This document shows positions 34,982 through 43,313 of a DNA stretch of 64,000 nt, in pieces. The DNA lies in contig NZ_QNQT01000001.1 in NCBI RefSeq assembly GCF_003362805.1, forward strand, positions 124,001-188,000, written 5' to 3'. Under the pieces are notes generated by a model. That model was not told the DNA's origin. It ran no database searches and was given only the letters and a program-made list of their open reading frames with translations. Both the position numbers and the translations under genes were made by a program. Numbering within the stretch: position 1 is the first letter of the stretch; each line of letters begins with the position of its first letter. This DNA comes from Neobacillus piezotolerans. GTDB lineage: Bacteria > Bacillota > Bacilli > Bacillales > Cytobacillaceae.

Positions 34982-35368
34982 ATTGATCAATTTTTCAACA
35001 GCCGGTACATCCGCGGGTGCCCACACAAGCGAGTTTAGATTTTCCCGCTTCAGCCAGATTAACTTTGAGTGTTCAGTAGGGATTGGCGTCCCGCCAGTGA
35101 TTCTGCATTTAATGGCAATCAGATTTATGATGAACGTTTCATATTCGTGGATAATGTCGTTATGTAATTCAATCGGTTCAATCTGGCAATGCAATTCCTC
35201 TTCAATTTCCCTCGTCAGGGCATAAAATAAATCTTCATTAGGCTCGACCTTCCCACCCGGAAACTCCCACATATTCGGGATCGCCATTTCTGGTGATCTC
35301 AGTGCACATAGGATCTCATTTTGTTCATTTTCAATAATTGCTGCAACAACTTTTACTGTCTTCTTCAT
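34961..35368 (-). CDS. MutT-like NUDIX (deoxy)nucleoside triphosphate pyrophosphohydrolase
   Basis: 135 residues. The NUDIX box GKVEPNEDLFYALTREIEEE (about residues 38-57) is complete (G-x5-E-x7-RE-x2-EE). Surrounding sequence (VAAIIENEQNEILCALRS, MWEFPGG) matches 8-oxo-dGTP diphosphatase-type MutT proteins, which sanitise the nucleotide pool. The start at 35368 follows TGGAGGTCCTC; the frame extends upstream to 35545 without RBS support. It faces the PLD-helicase-DUF3427 gene and shares its terminator. The two families are commonly neighbours. Confidence 0.9.
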   Translation of the reverse strand: MKKTVKVVAAIIENEQNEILCALRSPEMAIPNMWEFPGGKVEPNEDLFYALTREIEEELHCQIEPIELHNDIIHEYETFIINLIAIKCRITGGTPIPTEHSKLIWLKRENLNSLVWAPADVPAVEKLINEKSIVL

Positions 35369-35437
35369 GAGGACCTCCAAGATTAAAGTACTAGTGAATA
35401 TAATACCATGAATAGGGAGGAATGTTGGTTTAGATGA

Positions 35438-35674
35438 ACTGGAAGGAAATTTGTTGGGGAGGAAGACGGTTTTCAAACGGTCGTTTCTGCTGTAACTAGC
35501 TTTGAACAGCAGGAAATTGAACATGTCCCGTGCCTGGAATTTCAACTATACAATAAAGAACAGGATGCATTTTACATCCGTGTCTGGAATACATGGGTCG
35601 GGCGCTGGGATGATGCGTTGGAAAAACAAATAGAAGAGCAGGAACGTATGAAAAAAGGCAAAGTCCTTAATTGA
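35438..35674 (+). pseudogene. Remnant of an unidentified gene (C-terminal part)
   Basis: From about 35438 to the TGA at 35674 the frame is open and protein-like (IEHVPCLEFQLYNKEQDAFY, YIRVWNTWVGRWDDALEKQ), but no start with an RBS exists. The frame back to the ATG at 35408 is broken by a TGA at 35435. It may be the tail of a gene whose front is lost. I do not recognise the family. Confidence 0.4.
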
Positions 35675-35797
35675 TTCGGCATCCTCCATTGGAGAAGCGG
35701 GAAAAACCTTCAACACGCAGCAAGTACCCATGTTATGGTATTTTATTGTTTAAGGGTATTTTTAGGACAGCCATAAGAGCACAAATGGAGGTGTCTT

Positions 35798-36445
35798 GTG
35801 TCAATACTTTTTGCAGCCATTTTTGTCATCGGTATTTATTGTTTGATACGGGATTTTATAAACCTGAAAAAGGCGATTGGCCTCGCTGAAAATGCGTTGT
35901 TCCCCGTGACGGAAGAGGATTTTTCCAGTGTTCTTATCGCGGGGGAATGGAAAATCGCATCGAGGCTGTCGAAACGGACTAAATCCTATCGAATCGTCAA
36001 ATGGGGAACAGGCGCGGCACTCATTGTTTTGGGAGCCTTGCTGGTTATAGCATTGTTTACCGATTGGTTAGGTACGTATCTCTTCAGTTCTGCCTATTTG
36101 TTCTATATGCTTCTAAGTGCAGTCAAGCATCCCGGCAATTTTTTCATTGTGCCCAATGGCATCATTCTGCATAGCAGATTCATTTCTTCTTCGGATATAG
36201 AGGAATACTCGGTGGAGAAAATTGTCCGCTGGCATGCGTTATATGGTCTTGATTCCCGGGTAAACAATGGATATAAAGTCAGTTTTGATTTTAAAAATAA
36301 GCTAACTCCATTAGATTATGTGGTGATTACGGAAAAAAAGGAGCTCGAGACGGTTACCGAGCTGCTTGATGCCCAGGGAATCCATTCAAAAATACAAATC
36401 GAGGAGCCTGCTGCTTGGGCTGGTTTTAAGGAAGACAAAGGATGA
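35798..36445 (+). CDS. Hypothetical membrane protein
   Basis: 215 residues, family not recognised. GTG start at 35798 with TGGAGG 6 nt upstream. Predicted membrane segments at about 1-18 and two close together at about 72-90 and 93-110. The C-terminal third (about 115-200; FFIVPNGIILHSRFISSSDI, YKVSFDFKNKLTPLDYVVI) looks like a small beta-rich, PH-like cytoplasmic domain. Probably monocistronic. Function unknown. Confidence 0.7.
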   Translation: MSILFAAIFVIGIYCLIRDFINLKKAIGLAENALFPVTEEDFSSVLIAGEWKIASRLSKRTKSYRIVKWGTGAALIVLGALLVIALFTDWLGTYLFSSAYLFYMLLSAVKHPGNFFIVPNGIILHSRFISSSDIEEYSVEKIVRWHALYGLDSRVNNGYKVSFDFKNKLTPLDYVVITEKKELETVTELLDAQGIHSKIQIEEPAAWAGFKEDKG

Positions 36446-36604
36446 GGCCCTGCGGAAGGGATAAGAAAAAGCACTGGTATTTTTTAAAAATTATAAAAGC
36501 ACGGTACAAGAGGGCGCCCATGAACTGGGCGCCTTTCGCTGTTTTTGCCAGGCGGATAATGGGAAATACTATAGAGGACGATACTCGTAAAGGAGGCGTT
36601 ATCT

Positions 36605-36808
36605 TTGAGTGATGATAAGAAAAAACTGGAGGAAGTGCTTACGCATTCGCTAGAAGTGGAAGAGGACCTGATGCGGACCTATTTAATCACCGCCGACAAC
36701 ATCCATGAGGATCTTGAGCTTAAGAATCGGCTCGAAAATTTTGCTGAAGGCAATGCGAAGCGGACGGACCAGCTGATAAACGAGCTTAAGGAGCTTAAGG
36801 GCGAATAA
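36605..36808 (+). CDS. Small hypothetical helical protein
   Basis: 67 residues, not recognised. TTG start at 36605 after AAAGGAGGCGTTATC. Charged, probably two helices (LEEVLTHSLEVEEDLMRTYL and ELKNRLENFAEGNAKRTDQL), no Cys, no membrane segment. The spacing of Glu/His residues recalls ferritin-like helical proteins, but it is too short to claim this. It has a dedicated terminator immediately after the stop. Confidence 0.65.
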   Translation: MSDDKKKLEEVLTHSLEVEEDLMRTYLITADNIHEDLELKNRLENFAEGNAKRTDQLINELKELKGE

Positions 36809-36811
36809 GTT

Positions 36812-36866
36812 GGGGCTATTCCCAAAGCCACTAATGGCAAGGGGACAGCCCCAGTTTGTTTTTTTA
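36812..36866 (+). terminator. Terminator, copy 1 of a dispersed hairpin repeat
   Basis: GGGGCT...AGCCCC outer stem, TTCCC/GGGGA middle and GCCA/TGGC inner stem (36812-36852), followed by AGTTTGTTTTTTT. A 26-bp block (36836-36861) is identical to 40517-40542. Confidence 0.85.
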
Positions 36867-37035
36867 ATGTTCGTCCAGGTTTTTTGTCCACACTTATCAA
36901 CAAGCCTATTTACCCTGTTCTCGAAAAAGGGCTAGGACTAATTATTCAAAATTTGAAAGATTCCGTCAAATAATTTGCTAATCTTCCAGGCTTTTCCCTA
37001 CCATGGATATGAAATGATTTCAAGGAGGGGTTAGC

Positions 37036-38805
37036 TTGAAGAAAATGTGGCGAGTTGGTTTGTTTGCTTTGCTGGGTGTTCTCTTATTGGTTGGGACATT
37101 GCCGCTTAGCGGCCAGGCAAAAAATCCAAAGTTTAGTTATGGCGATTTCAGCCAGGTGGACATTGGCAAGGATGGCATGGTGGCGACGGCCCACCCCCTG
37201 GCTTCTGAAATTGGGGCAGACGTTCTCGAAAAAGGGGGCAATGCCATTGACGCTGCTGTAGCGATCCAGTTTGCACTGAATGTCGTCGAACCGATGATGT
37301 CAGGAATTGGCGGCGGCGGGTTCATGATGGTGTATGATGGCAAAACGAAGGAAACAACCATCGTAAATAGCCGGGAACGCGCTCCTGCTGGCGCGACGCC
37401 TGATATGTTCCTCGATGAAAATGGAAAACCGATACCTTTTGGAACCCGTTCGACTGGCGGGACAGCCGTTGGGGTTCCCGGTACATTAAAGGGGCTTGAG
37501 ACTGCTCTGGACATGTGGGGAACGAGAAACATGGAGCAACTGATTGGGCCAGCCGTCAAGCTTGCTGACAAAGGGTTCCCGATTGATTCTGTCCTGGCAG
37601 AAGCAATTGCGGAAAATAAAGAAATGCTGTCTCGTACTGCTGCCAAAGATGTCTTCCTTCCGGGCGGTAAACCACTTCAGGAAGGTGATATCCTCGTTCA
37701 AAAGGATCTGGCTAAAACCTTTAAACTGATTCGTGCAAAAGGGAGCGATGCTTTTTATAAAGGGGACATAGCGAAAGCCATTGCGGACGTTGTCCAGGAT
37801 TTCGGCGGTTCCATGCAGGTTAGTGACTTGCAGAAGTACGATGTCACAATCGACAAACCTATTTGGGGAGACTACCAGGGCTACCAAATTGCCAGCATGC
37901 CTCCTCCAAGCTCAGGCGGGGTATTTCTTTTGCAGATGCTGAAAATCCTTGATGAATTTGATTTATCTCAATACGATGTAAACTCCGTTGAAAAGTATCA
38001 CTTGCTGGCGGAAACGATGCATCTTGCCTATGCGGACCGTGCTGCATATGCCGGCGACCCTGAATTTGTCAACGTGCCGATCAATGGGCTGCTGCATCCT
38101 GACTATATCAAGGAACGCCAAGCTCTTATCAGCCTGAACAGCGTAAATAAGAATGTAACAGCCGGCAATCCATGGAAATATGAAACTGGCTCAGCGAATT
38201 ATGCTCAAACAAGCCAGCCAAATGATAGGAAATATGGCGAGACTACCCACTTTACTGTAGCTGACAGATGGGGAAATGTCGTTTCGTACACAACGACAAT
38301 TGAGCAGCTTTTCGGGACAGGCATCATGGTTCCTGGCTACGGAATTATGCTGAACAATGAACTGACCGATTTTGACGCCGTTCCTGGCGGGGCGAATGAG
38401 GTCCAGCCAAACAAACGGCCATTGAGCAGCATGACCCCGACAATTGTATTTAAAGATAACAAGCCAGTATTGACAGTTGGTTCACCGGGTGGGCCAACCA
38501 TTATCACTTCCGTCCTGCAGACGATCGTCCATGCGATTGAGTATGACATGGAGCTCAAAGCGGCTGTCGAGCAGCCTAGAATTTACACCAATAACATCAG
38601 TTCATACCGTTTTGAAGAGGGAATCAGCAAAGACACGATTGCCAGGCTCAATGAAATGGGGCATAAATTCGGGCCTGAGCCAACCACGATTGGCAATGTT
38701 CAAAGCATTCTCATTGACCATGAAAAAGGAATCTTTAAGGGAGTCGCGGATTCAAGTCGAAACGGCGCGGCAATTGGTATCAATTTAAAAGGGGAACGGA
38801 AGTAG
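37036..38805 (+). CDS. ggt: Gamma-glutamyltransferase
   Basis: 589 residues, the usual length of bacterial GGT precursors. Signal peptide (about 1-28, ending GQA). The large subunit has AVAIQFALNVVEPMMSGIGG and NSRERAPAGATPDMF. Autocleavage would occur before Thr403 in GETTHFTVADRWGN, the new N-terminal nucleophile of the small subunit. The gamma-glutamate-binding loop PLSSMTPTIVF and the oxyanion GSPGGPTII are present. The secreted enzyme hydrolyses or transfers gamma-glutamyl groups from glutathione, glutamine or poly-gamma-glutamate. Strong RBS AAGGAGGGG before the ATG. Monocistronic. Confidence 0.95.
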   Translation: MKKMWRVGLFALLGVLLLVGTLPLSGQAKNPKFSYGDFSQVDIGKDGMVATAHPLASEIGADVLEKGGNAIDAAVAIQFALNVVEPMMSGIGGGGFMMVYDGKTKETTIVNSRERAPAGATPDMFLDENGKPIPFGTRSTGGTAVGVPGTLKGLETALDMWGTRNMEQLIGPAVKLADKGFPIDSVLAEAIAENKEMLSRTAAKDVFLPGGKPLQEGDILVQKDLAKTFKLIRAKGSDAFYKGDIAKAIADVVQDFGGSMQVSDLQKYDVTIDKPIWGDYQGYQIASMPPPSSGGVFLLQMLKILDEFDLSQYDVNSVEKYHLLAETMHLAYADRAAYAGDPEFVNVPINGLLHPDYIKERQALISLNSVNKNVTAGNPWKYETGSANYAQTSQPNDRKYGETTHFTVADRWGNVVSYTTTIEQLFGTGIMVPGYGIMLNNELTDFDAVPGGANEVQPNKRPLSSMTPTIVFKDNKPVLTVGSPGGPTIITSVLQTIVHAIEYDMELKAAVEQPRIYTNNISSYRFEEGISKDTIARLNEMGHKFGPEPTTIGNVQSILIDHEKGIFKGVADSSRNGAAIGINLKGERK

Positions 38806-38888
38806 GTCAGGCCGCAAAGGGTGACACTCCCGCTCCTGTTGAATGGCTAACCCGGTTATAAGAACTAAATCACTTTTGTGTGTCTGTA

Positions 38889-38930
38889 TGCAAAAAGCTA
38901 AGCCTGGTCATTCCGCTTAGTTTTTTGCAT
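38889..38930 (+). terminator. Terminator after ggt
   Basis: GCAAAAAGCTAAGC pairs with GCTTAGTTTTTTGC around an 11-nt loop; the right arm contains a T-run. Confidence 0.8.
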
Positions 38931-38978
38931 TTATGGAGGGTTTTCTGATGAGTTAATTCTGATATGGAGGAAAAATCC

Positions 38979-40457
38979 TTGAAAACAATAGTAAGCACGA
39001 AGAAATTAATCTATATTCTTCTGTTCACATTCCTTTTAACGACGATCCTTCATCATCCCTTTTCTAAAAGTGTACAAGCTGTACAAGCGATTAAAACGGG
39101 AGATGTTGATAAATTTGTCACTGCGTATATAGATCGTAATGGGCTGCCCGGTGCATCCATTGTCGTTGTTAAAAATGGTAAATTAGTCTATGAGAAAGGA
39201 TATGGCCATGACTCTGAAGGGAACCCTATAACAGAAAATTCGTTGATGAGGATCGGTTCGGCATCCAAATCATTTACTGCATTCGCTGTGTTACAACTAG
39301 TTGATGAAGATAAAATCCAACTGGATGACCCAGTGATTAACTATTTGCCAGAGGTAAAACTTAACGACCCAAGATGGGAAGACGTTACAATACGACAAGT
39401 TTTGAGCCACACTTCAGGTGTTCCAAATCCGATTATTGTTCAGCCAGCGAGTAACTTACAAGCAGGTGTGGAACGTTTGAATGATTGGAAGCTTCAATCA
39501 AACCCAGGGGAGAAATACTTTTATAGCAATGCGAATTACTGGGTTTTAGCGCTATTAGTAGAGCAAGTAAGCGGAATGGAATTTTCTCAATATCTTAAAC
39601 AAAAGGTATTCTCTCCATTAGGAATGAATGACTCGCTCACGACTGTTAACACGGGAGATTCTGTCAAAGGACTGCCTAAAGGACATGTAACAGCATATGG
39701 TACTGCAATGCCTTGGACCGAGCTTGAAGCGATGAATATGGGGGCAGGAAGTATCATATCAACAGCATCGGATATGGGGAAATGGCTTTCCATGCAAACG
39801 AACGAGGGTAAGTCTGGAACAGGAGAGCAATTATTATCCAAAAAGTTATTGGAAGAATCGTATTCGCCACAGCAAGGCAGCAAAAAATACGGACTTGGTT
39901 GGGAGTTAAGTTCACCGAATGTGAAGCCAGCACGCATTTCACATAGCGGAGTGGAAACAACGTATCAAAGTCAACAAGACATGATACCAAGCAGTGGTTA
40001 TGCGGTTGCCGTTTTACTGAATAGCTTTACCCCTACTTTGGAACATGCTTATGAGATTAGCTCAGGTATTATCCAATTGACCGAGGGACAAGAACCCGAA
40101 TTAAAAGCTCCGGTACCTACAATTATCGATTTATCACTGGGCGTTATCACATTGATTTATCTGTTTTTAGGAATTAGAGGGATTATGCGGAGTAAAAAGT
40201 GGTCGGAAAAACGTAACCAACATCCTGTTTGGAGATTTATACTTCGTTTAATGCCCCAATTGGCTGCAACCTTATTAATCGGCTGGCTGTTTTTTATTGT
40301 TCCGGCGTTACAGAATAACAGTTCGACCACGATCGATGCATTCGGCCTATATCCAGCAGCAATGATCCTATTGGGGATTGTTTTCATGATTGGATTGGCT
40401 CTTTCAATTTTGAGAATCTATTATCGAATGACAATAAAATCAAGGAAATATTATTGA
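38979..40457 (+). CDS. Class C beta-lactamase-like serine hydrolase with C-terminal membrane anchor
   Basis: About 492 residues. A signal or anchor segment (about 10-30) precedes a serine hydrolase domain (about 45-375) with SASK (nucleophile Ser and Lys), YSNANY (YxN) and a HSG box (ISHSGVETTYQ). Three membrane helices follow at the C-terminus (about 390-410, 430-450 and 462-485). This is the PbpX/EstB-like family of secreted penicillin-binding-like esterases or peptidases; true beta-lactamase activity is not implied. The TTG at 38979 is preferred because GGAGG lies 8 nt before it; the ATG at 38964 overlaps the RBS. Confidence 0.85.
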   Translation: MKTIVSTKKLIYILLFTFLLTTILHHPFSKSVQAVQAIKTGDVDKFVTAYIDRNGLPGASIVVVKNGKLVYEKGYGHDSEGNPITENSLMRIGSASKSFTAFAVLQLVDEDKIQLDDPVINYLPEVKLNDPRWEDVTIRQVLSHTSGVPNPIIVQPASNLQAGVERLNDWKLQSNPGEKYFYSNANYWVLALLVEQVSGMEFSQYLKQKVFSPLGMNDSLTTVNTGDSVKGLPKGHVTAYGTAMPWTELEAMNMGAGSIISTASDMGKWLSMQTNEGKSGTGEQLLSKKLLEESYSPQQGSKKYGLGWELSSPNVKPARISHSGVETTYQSQQDMIPSSGYAVAVLLNSFTPTLEHAYEISSGIIQLTEGQEPELKAPVPTIIDLSLGVITLIYLFLGIRGIMRSKKWSEKRNQHPVWRFILRLMPQLAATLLIGWLFFIVPALQNNSSTTIDAFGLYPAAMILLGIVFMIGLALSILRIYYRMTIKSRKYY

Positions 40458-40494
40458 AATCACACGTAAAAAATCTCATTGTTCGATAAATTAA

Positions 40495-40542
40495 GGGCTG
40501 TCTCAAAGCTACTATTGGCAAGGGGACAGCCCCAGTTTGTTT
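40495..40542. terminator. Bidirectional terminator, copy 2 of the dispersed hairpin repeat
   Basis: GGGCTGTC and GGACAGCCC form the outer stem. It lies between the convergent serine hydrolase and MFS genes, 4 bp from the MFS stop codon, and shares a 26-bp identical block with 36836-36861. Confidence 0.8.
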
Positions 40543-40545
40543 AAG

Positions 40546-41772
40546 TTAATCGCCTTCCAAAGCTAATTTGATTCGTCGGGGTGGTTTTTCCTTATTCGAT
40601 TCGGAGGGTGACTTTTTCCTGCTCCCAATGAGATATAATAACAAAATCACAATCATCGTAGCCGCTGAATAACTAAACATTATCCCGTACCCGACATTTT
40701 TTGCTAAGTACCCGAGGCCTACTGACCCAAGGGCCAAACCAAGATCAATAAAAATAAGAAGCATTGAATTGGCTGTTGCCTTTTTCTCGGGTGGAACAAG
40801 AGTCAATGCCCAAGCCTGGATCGTTGGATGGATGATTCCATAAGCGATACCGAATAATGCGCCTGACACCCAAACCATCACCATACTAGAAGAAAAGCCC
40901 AATACGCCCAAACCTACCGCTCCAGCAATGGCCCCTGGAATAATCAGGATTCTATGGCCCCATTTATCGAAAATCCTGCCAGAAAATGAACGGACCAAAA
41001 CCATTGCAATCCCTTGTGCGATAAAAAATTGCGAAATCTTTCCGCCAAGATTGATTTCTTTCCCAAACGCTCCCATAAAGTTGACGGTCCCTGCAATGGC
41101 AAAATAATTGAAAGCAACCAAAATGCATGGAAGAAGGACACGCCGATCGTACATGTACTTATAGAAAGGTTCTTTAGTTGTCTCCTGTGGCTTTTCCTCT
41201 TCTTTTTTAACCGTATTGTTTTTTGTGAAAAAACTGCACACTAACGAAAAAGCCATTAGCCCGAGGGTTAATACAATCATTGAATTGAATGAAAAATTTG
41301 CAAGATAAGAAATCGCAATGAGTGGCCCCATTGTTGTTCCAACGCTTGTAGACATTGCGAAAAAGACAATTCCCTCACCTAAACGTGATTTTGGAACAAT
41401 ATTGCTTGATATCGTAAAGACCAAAATTGTCAGCATGCTAAATCCAATACCCTGCAAGGCCCGTATGAATATTAAAAACCCGATTGATTGGTTAACTAAA
41501 GTTAGCCCGATTGTACCCAAAAAGTAAACAAGCGAAATAATGAGGAGCAATTTCATATTCACTTTTTGGATAATCACGCTTGCAAAAAAGCGCGTAACCA
41601 ATGATGCCAGCATCAAGGTTGTAGTCATGATTCCAGCAATCGCTGGATTTTTACTTATAGTGGACACAAAAATTGGAAAACCGGCTGTAATCATATAAAA
41701 AGAAGCGAACATGACCAAAGACAATAAAATAATGATTACATATTGATTTGTCCATAGTTTGACTTTACGCAT
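40546..41772 (-). CDS. MFS transporter, 12 TM
   Basis: 408 residues with 12 membrane helices. N-terminal half has IRALQGIGFSMLTILVFTI (about residues 109-127) and a sugar/drug MFS-type second half with GRIFDKWGHRILIIPG (about 258-273, motif A). A charged linker (KKEEEKPQETTKEP) lies between TM6 and TM7, and the basic C-terminus ends KPPRRIKLALEGD. It resembles B. subtilis YwoG/YfkL-like exporters. The ATG at 41772 has GGGAGGCGG about 12 nt upstream. A LysR gene follows 235 bp upstream on the same strand, but the two appear to be separate units. Confidence 0.85.
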   Translation of the reverse strand: MRKVKLWTNQYVIIILLSLVMFASFYMITAGFPIFVSTISKNPAIAGIMTTTLMLASLVTRFFASVIIQKVNMKLLLIISLVYFLGTIGLTLVNQSIGFLIFIRALQGIGFSMLTILVFTISSNIVPKSRLGEGIVFFAMSTSVGTTMGPLIAISYLANFSFNSMIVLTLGLMAFSLVCSFFTKNNTVKKEEEKPQETTKEPFYKYMYDRRVLLPCILVAFNYFAIAGTVNFMGAFGKEINLGGKISQFFIAQGIAMVLVRSFSGRIFDKWGHRILIIPGAIAGAVGLGVLGFSSSMVMVWVSGALFGIAYGIIHPTIQAWALTLVPPEKKATANSMLLIFIDLGLALGSVGLGYLAKNVGYGIMFSYSAATMIVILLLYLIGSRKKSPSESNKEKPPRRIKLALEGD

Positions 41773-42007
41773 AGAGAATAAGACCGCCTCCCAAGGATAT
41801 TTCTAAAAATAGTGAAGGATATGCGAGTGAAAATATTCTTCCCTTATTTTCTAGAAATATTTTGAGTTGATTTAGCCTTTTGCAAAATGGAATGCCACCT
41901 AAAAAGTACAGCCGCGCGCCAAAACCCCATTTATCTGTCCGAACCTGTTGTATCTTTGGACAGCTATCCGCCTGCTGCCCTATTCTCTATCCGACACATA
42001 AGAACCA

Positions 42008-42919
42008 TTAAAATTGCCTATATTTTTCTTTTGCCATATTCAGAAATGCTTGGGCGGGAGCTGATAAGGGCTCCCCTTTTTTATAGCTGATTACAACATG
42101 ATTTTTATAAATCGGATTTCCTATTGTATAGAAAATGGCATCGGTCCTAATAGAGTCCCTTGTGATGACACTTTCCGGTATGATGGTTAAGCCGACCCCT
42201 CTAATCGCTAGTCGAAATGCGCTTTCGATGTTCTGCGTTTCAATCATAATCTCGGGATTGATCGAGTATTCTTTGAAAATCACATCTGTAAGCCTTCTCA
42301 AACCAAGCCCCTGTTTAAGTAAGATGAATTTTTCCCCGTCCAGCAAACGGGGATGGAATGGAATATGGCTAATTTGTTTTTTCGGTTCGTTATAGTACTT
42401 ATGGCTTGGATGGATGACTAGATACAATTTTTCTTCATAAAGGGTTTCGTATACAATTTCCGGATTGAAGATTGGGAGCATGTTTAAACAAATATCAACT
42501 TTCCCCTCCAAGAGCAAAACCTCCATATCATGCGCATTTTCTTCAATCAGTTCAATTTCAATTCCAGGGTAGTTCATGATGAATTCAGGCAAAATATTAT
42601 AAAGGGTATGGGAGCCTAAAATTGGGTTAATGCCAAGCTTTAGCCGCCCTTTTTTCAAATTCGAAATCGATTCTAGTTCATTTTGCAATTTCACATATGT
42701 CTGTTCGATTTCAGTCATATAAGCTAAATAGCGTTCCCCGGCATATGTCAATAAAATCGGATTTACTTTCCGGTTCACCAATTCAATCCCCAATTCATCC
42801 TCGAGGCTTTTAATATATTTGCTGAGGTAGGGCTGAGAGATATACAAAGCTCTGGCTGCATGTGAGAAATTTCCGTGCTCAGCAATCGCCTTTAAGTATT
42901 TTCCTGAAAGATCCTTCAT
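42008..42919 (-). CDS. LysR family transcriptional regulator
   Basis: 303 residues, standard LysR length. N-terminal winged HTH (about 5-65; IAEHGNFSHAARALYISQPY, LSKYIKSLEDELGIELVNR) and a periplasmic-binding-like effector domain (about 90-295). The ATG at 42919 is preceded by AAAGGAGGCAATC. It is divergent from the GntP permease/dehydrogenase pair, the usual layout for LysR and its target, so it probably activates that operon in response to its substrate. Confidence 0.9.
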   Translation of the reverse strand: MKDLSGKYLKAIAEHGNFSHAARALYISQPYLSKYIKSLEDELGIELVNRKVNPILLTYAGERYLAYMTEIEQTYVKLQNELESISNLKKGRLKLGINPILGSHTLYNILPEFIMNYPGIEIELIEENAHDMEVLLLEGKVDICLNMLPIFNPEIVYETLYEEKLYLVIHPSHKYYNEPKKQISHIPFHPRLLDGEKFILLKQGLGLRRLTDVIFKEYSINPEIMIETQNIESAFRLAIRGVGLTIIPESVITRDSIRTDAIFYTIGNPIYKNHVVISYKKGEPLSAPAQAFLNMAKEKYRQF

Positions 42920-43313
42920 CGCTCGATTGCCTCCTTTAGAACAAATACAAAAACCAATTCGTTTAAAATCGTAACGTAATGGTGTAAATTTTACAAATTG
43001 TTGTTGCTCAGGTAGGTGCCCGTGAGAATAAGCTTATAACTTTTTTAGCATAATTGTTATAACGGAAATAGTATTTCTGATTGTGAACTTTCTGTGACAT
43101 AATGAAGTCGAACCAAACAAGAGGGGGTAAAAAAATATAAGAAAGCGTCAACATTTAGATTTTGCTTAAAGGGGTATGGCAATTCAGGTTGGCCTTGCGC
43201 CGTCCACTCGTAGGAGAATTAGAAGCTCATATATTTTTTCTTATATACTTTTAACTCAAGATATTTTAATTAAAAGTATTAAAAAAGAAGGGACAAGAAA
43301 AGGGGAAAATTTT
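42920..43313. other. Divergent control region between LysR and the GntP permease gene
   Basis: No gene is supported here. The frame running from 43176 into the permease lacks an RBS and codes a basic non-membrane stretch. A LysR-type T-N11-A operator is expected; candidates exist in the A/T-rich part near 43030-43110 but none is decisive. The permease RBS AAGGGGAAAA is at 43299-43308. Confidence 0.5.

Noticed and set aside
35408-35674. Second in-frame TGA (35435) considered as another selenocysteine codon
   Set aside because: The flanking residues match no redox motif, no suitable hairpin follows and the frame before it is very short; gene decay is the simpler reading.
43176-43313. N-terminal extension of the GntP permease from the ATG at 43176
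   Set aside because: No RBS at 43176, and the extra 46 residues are basic and non-membrane; the ATG at 43314 has AGGGGAAAA and starts directly with a membrane helix.
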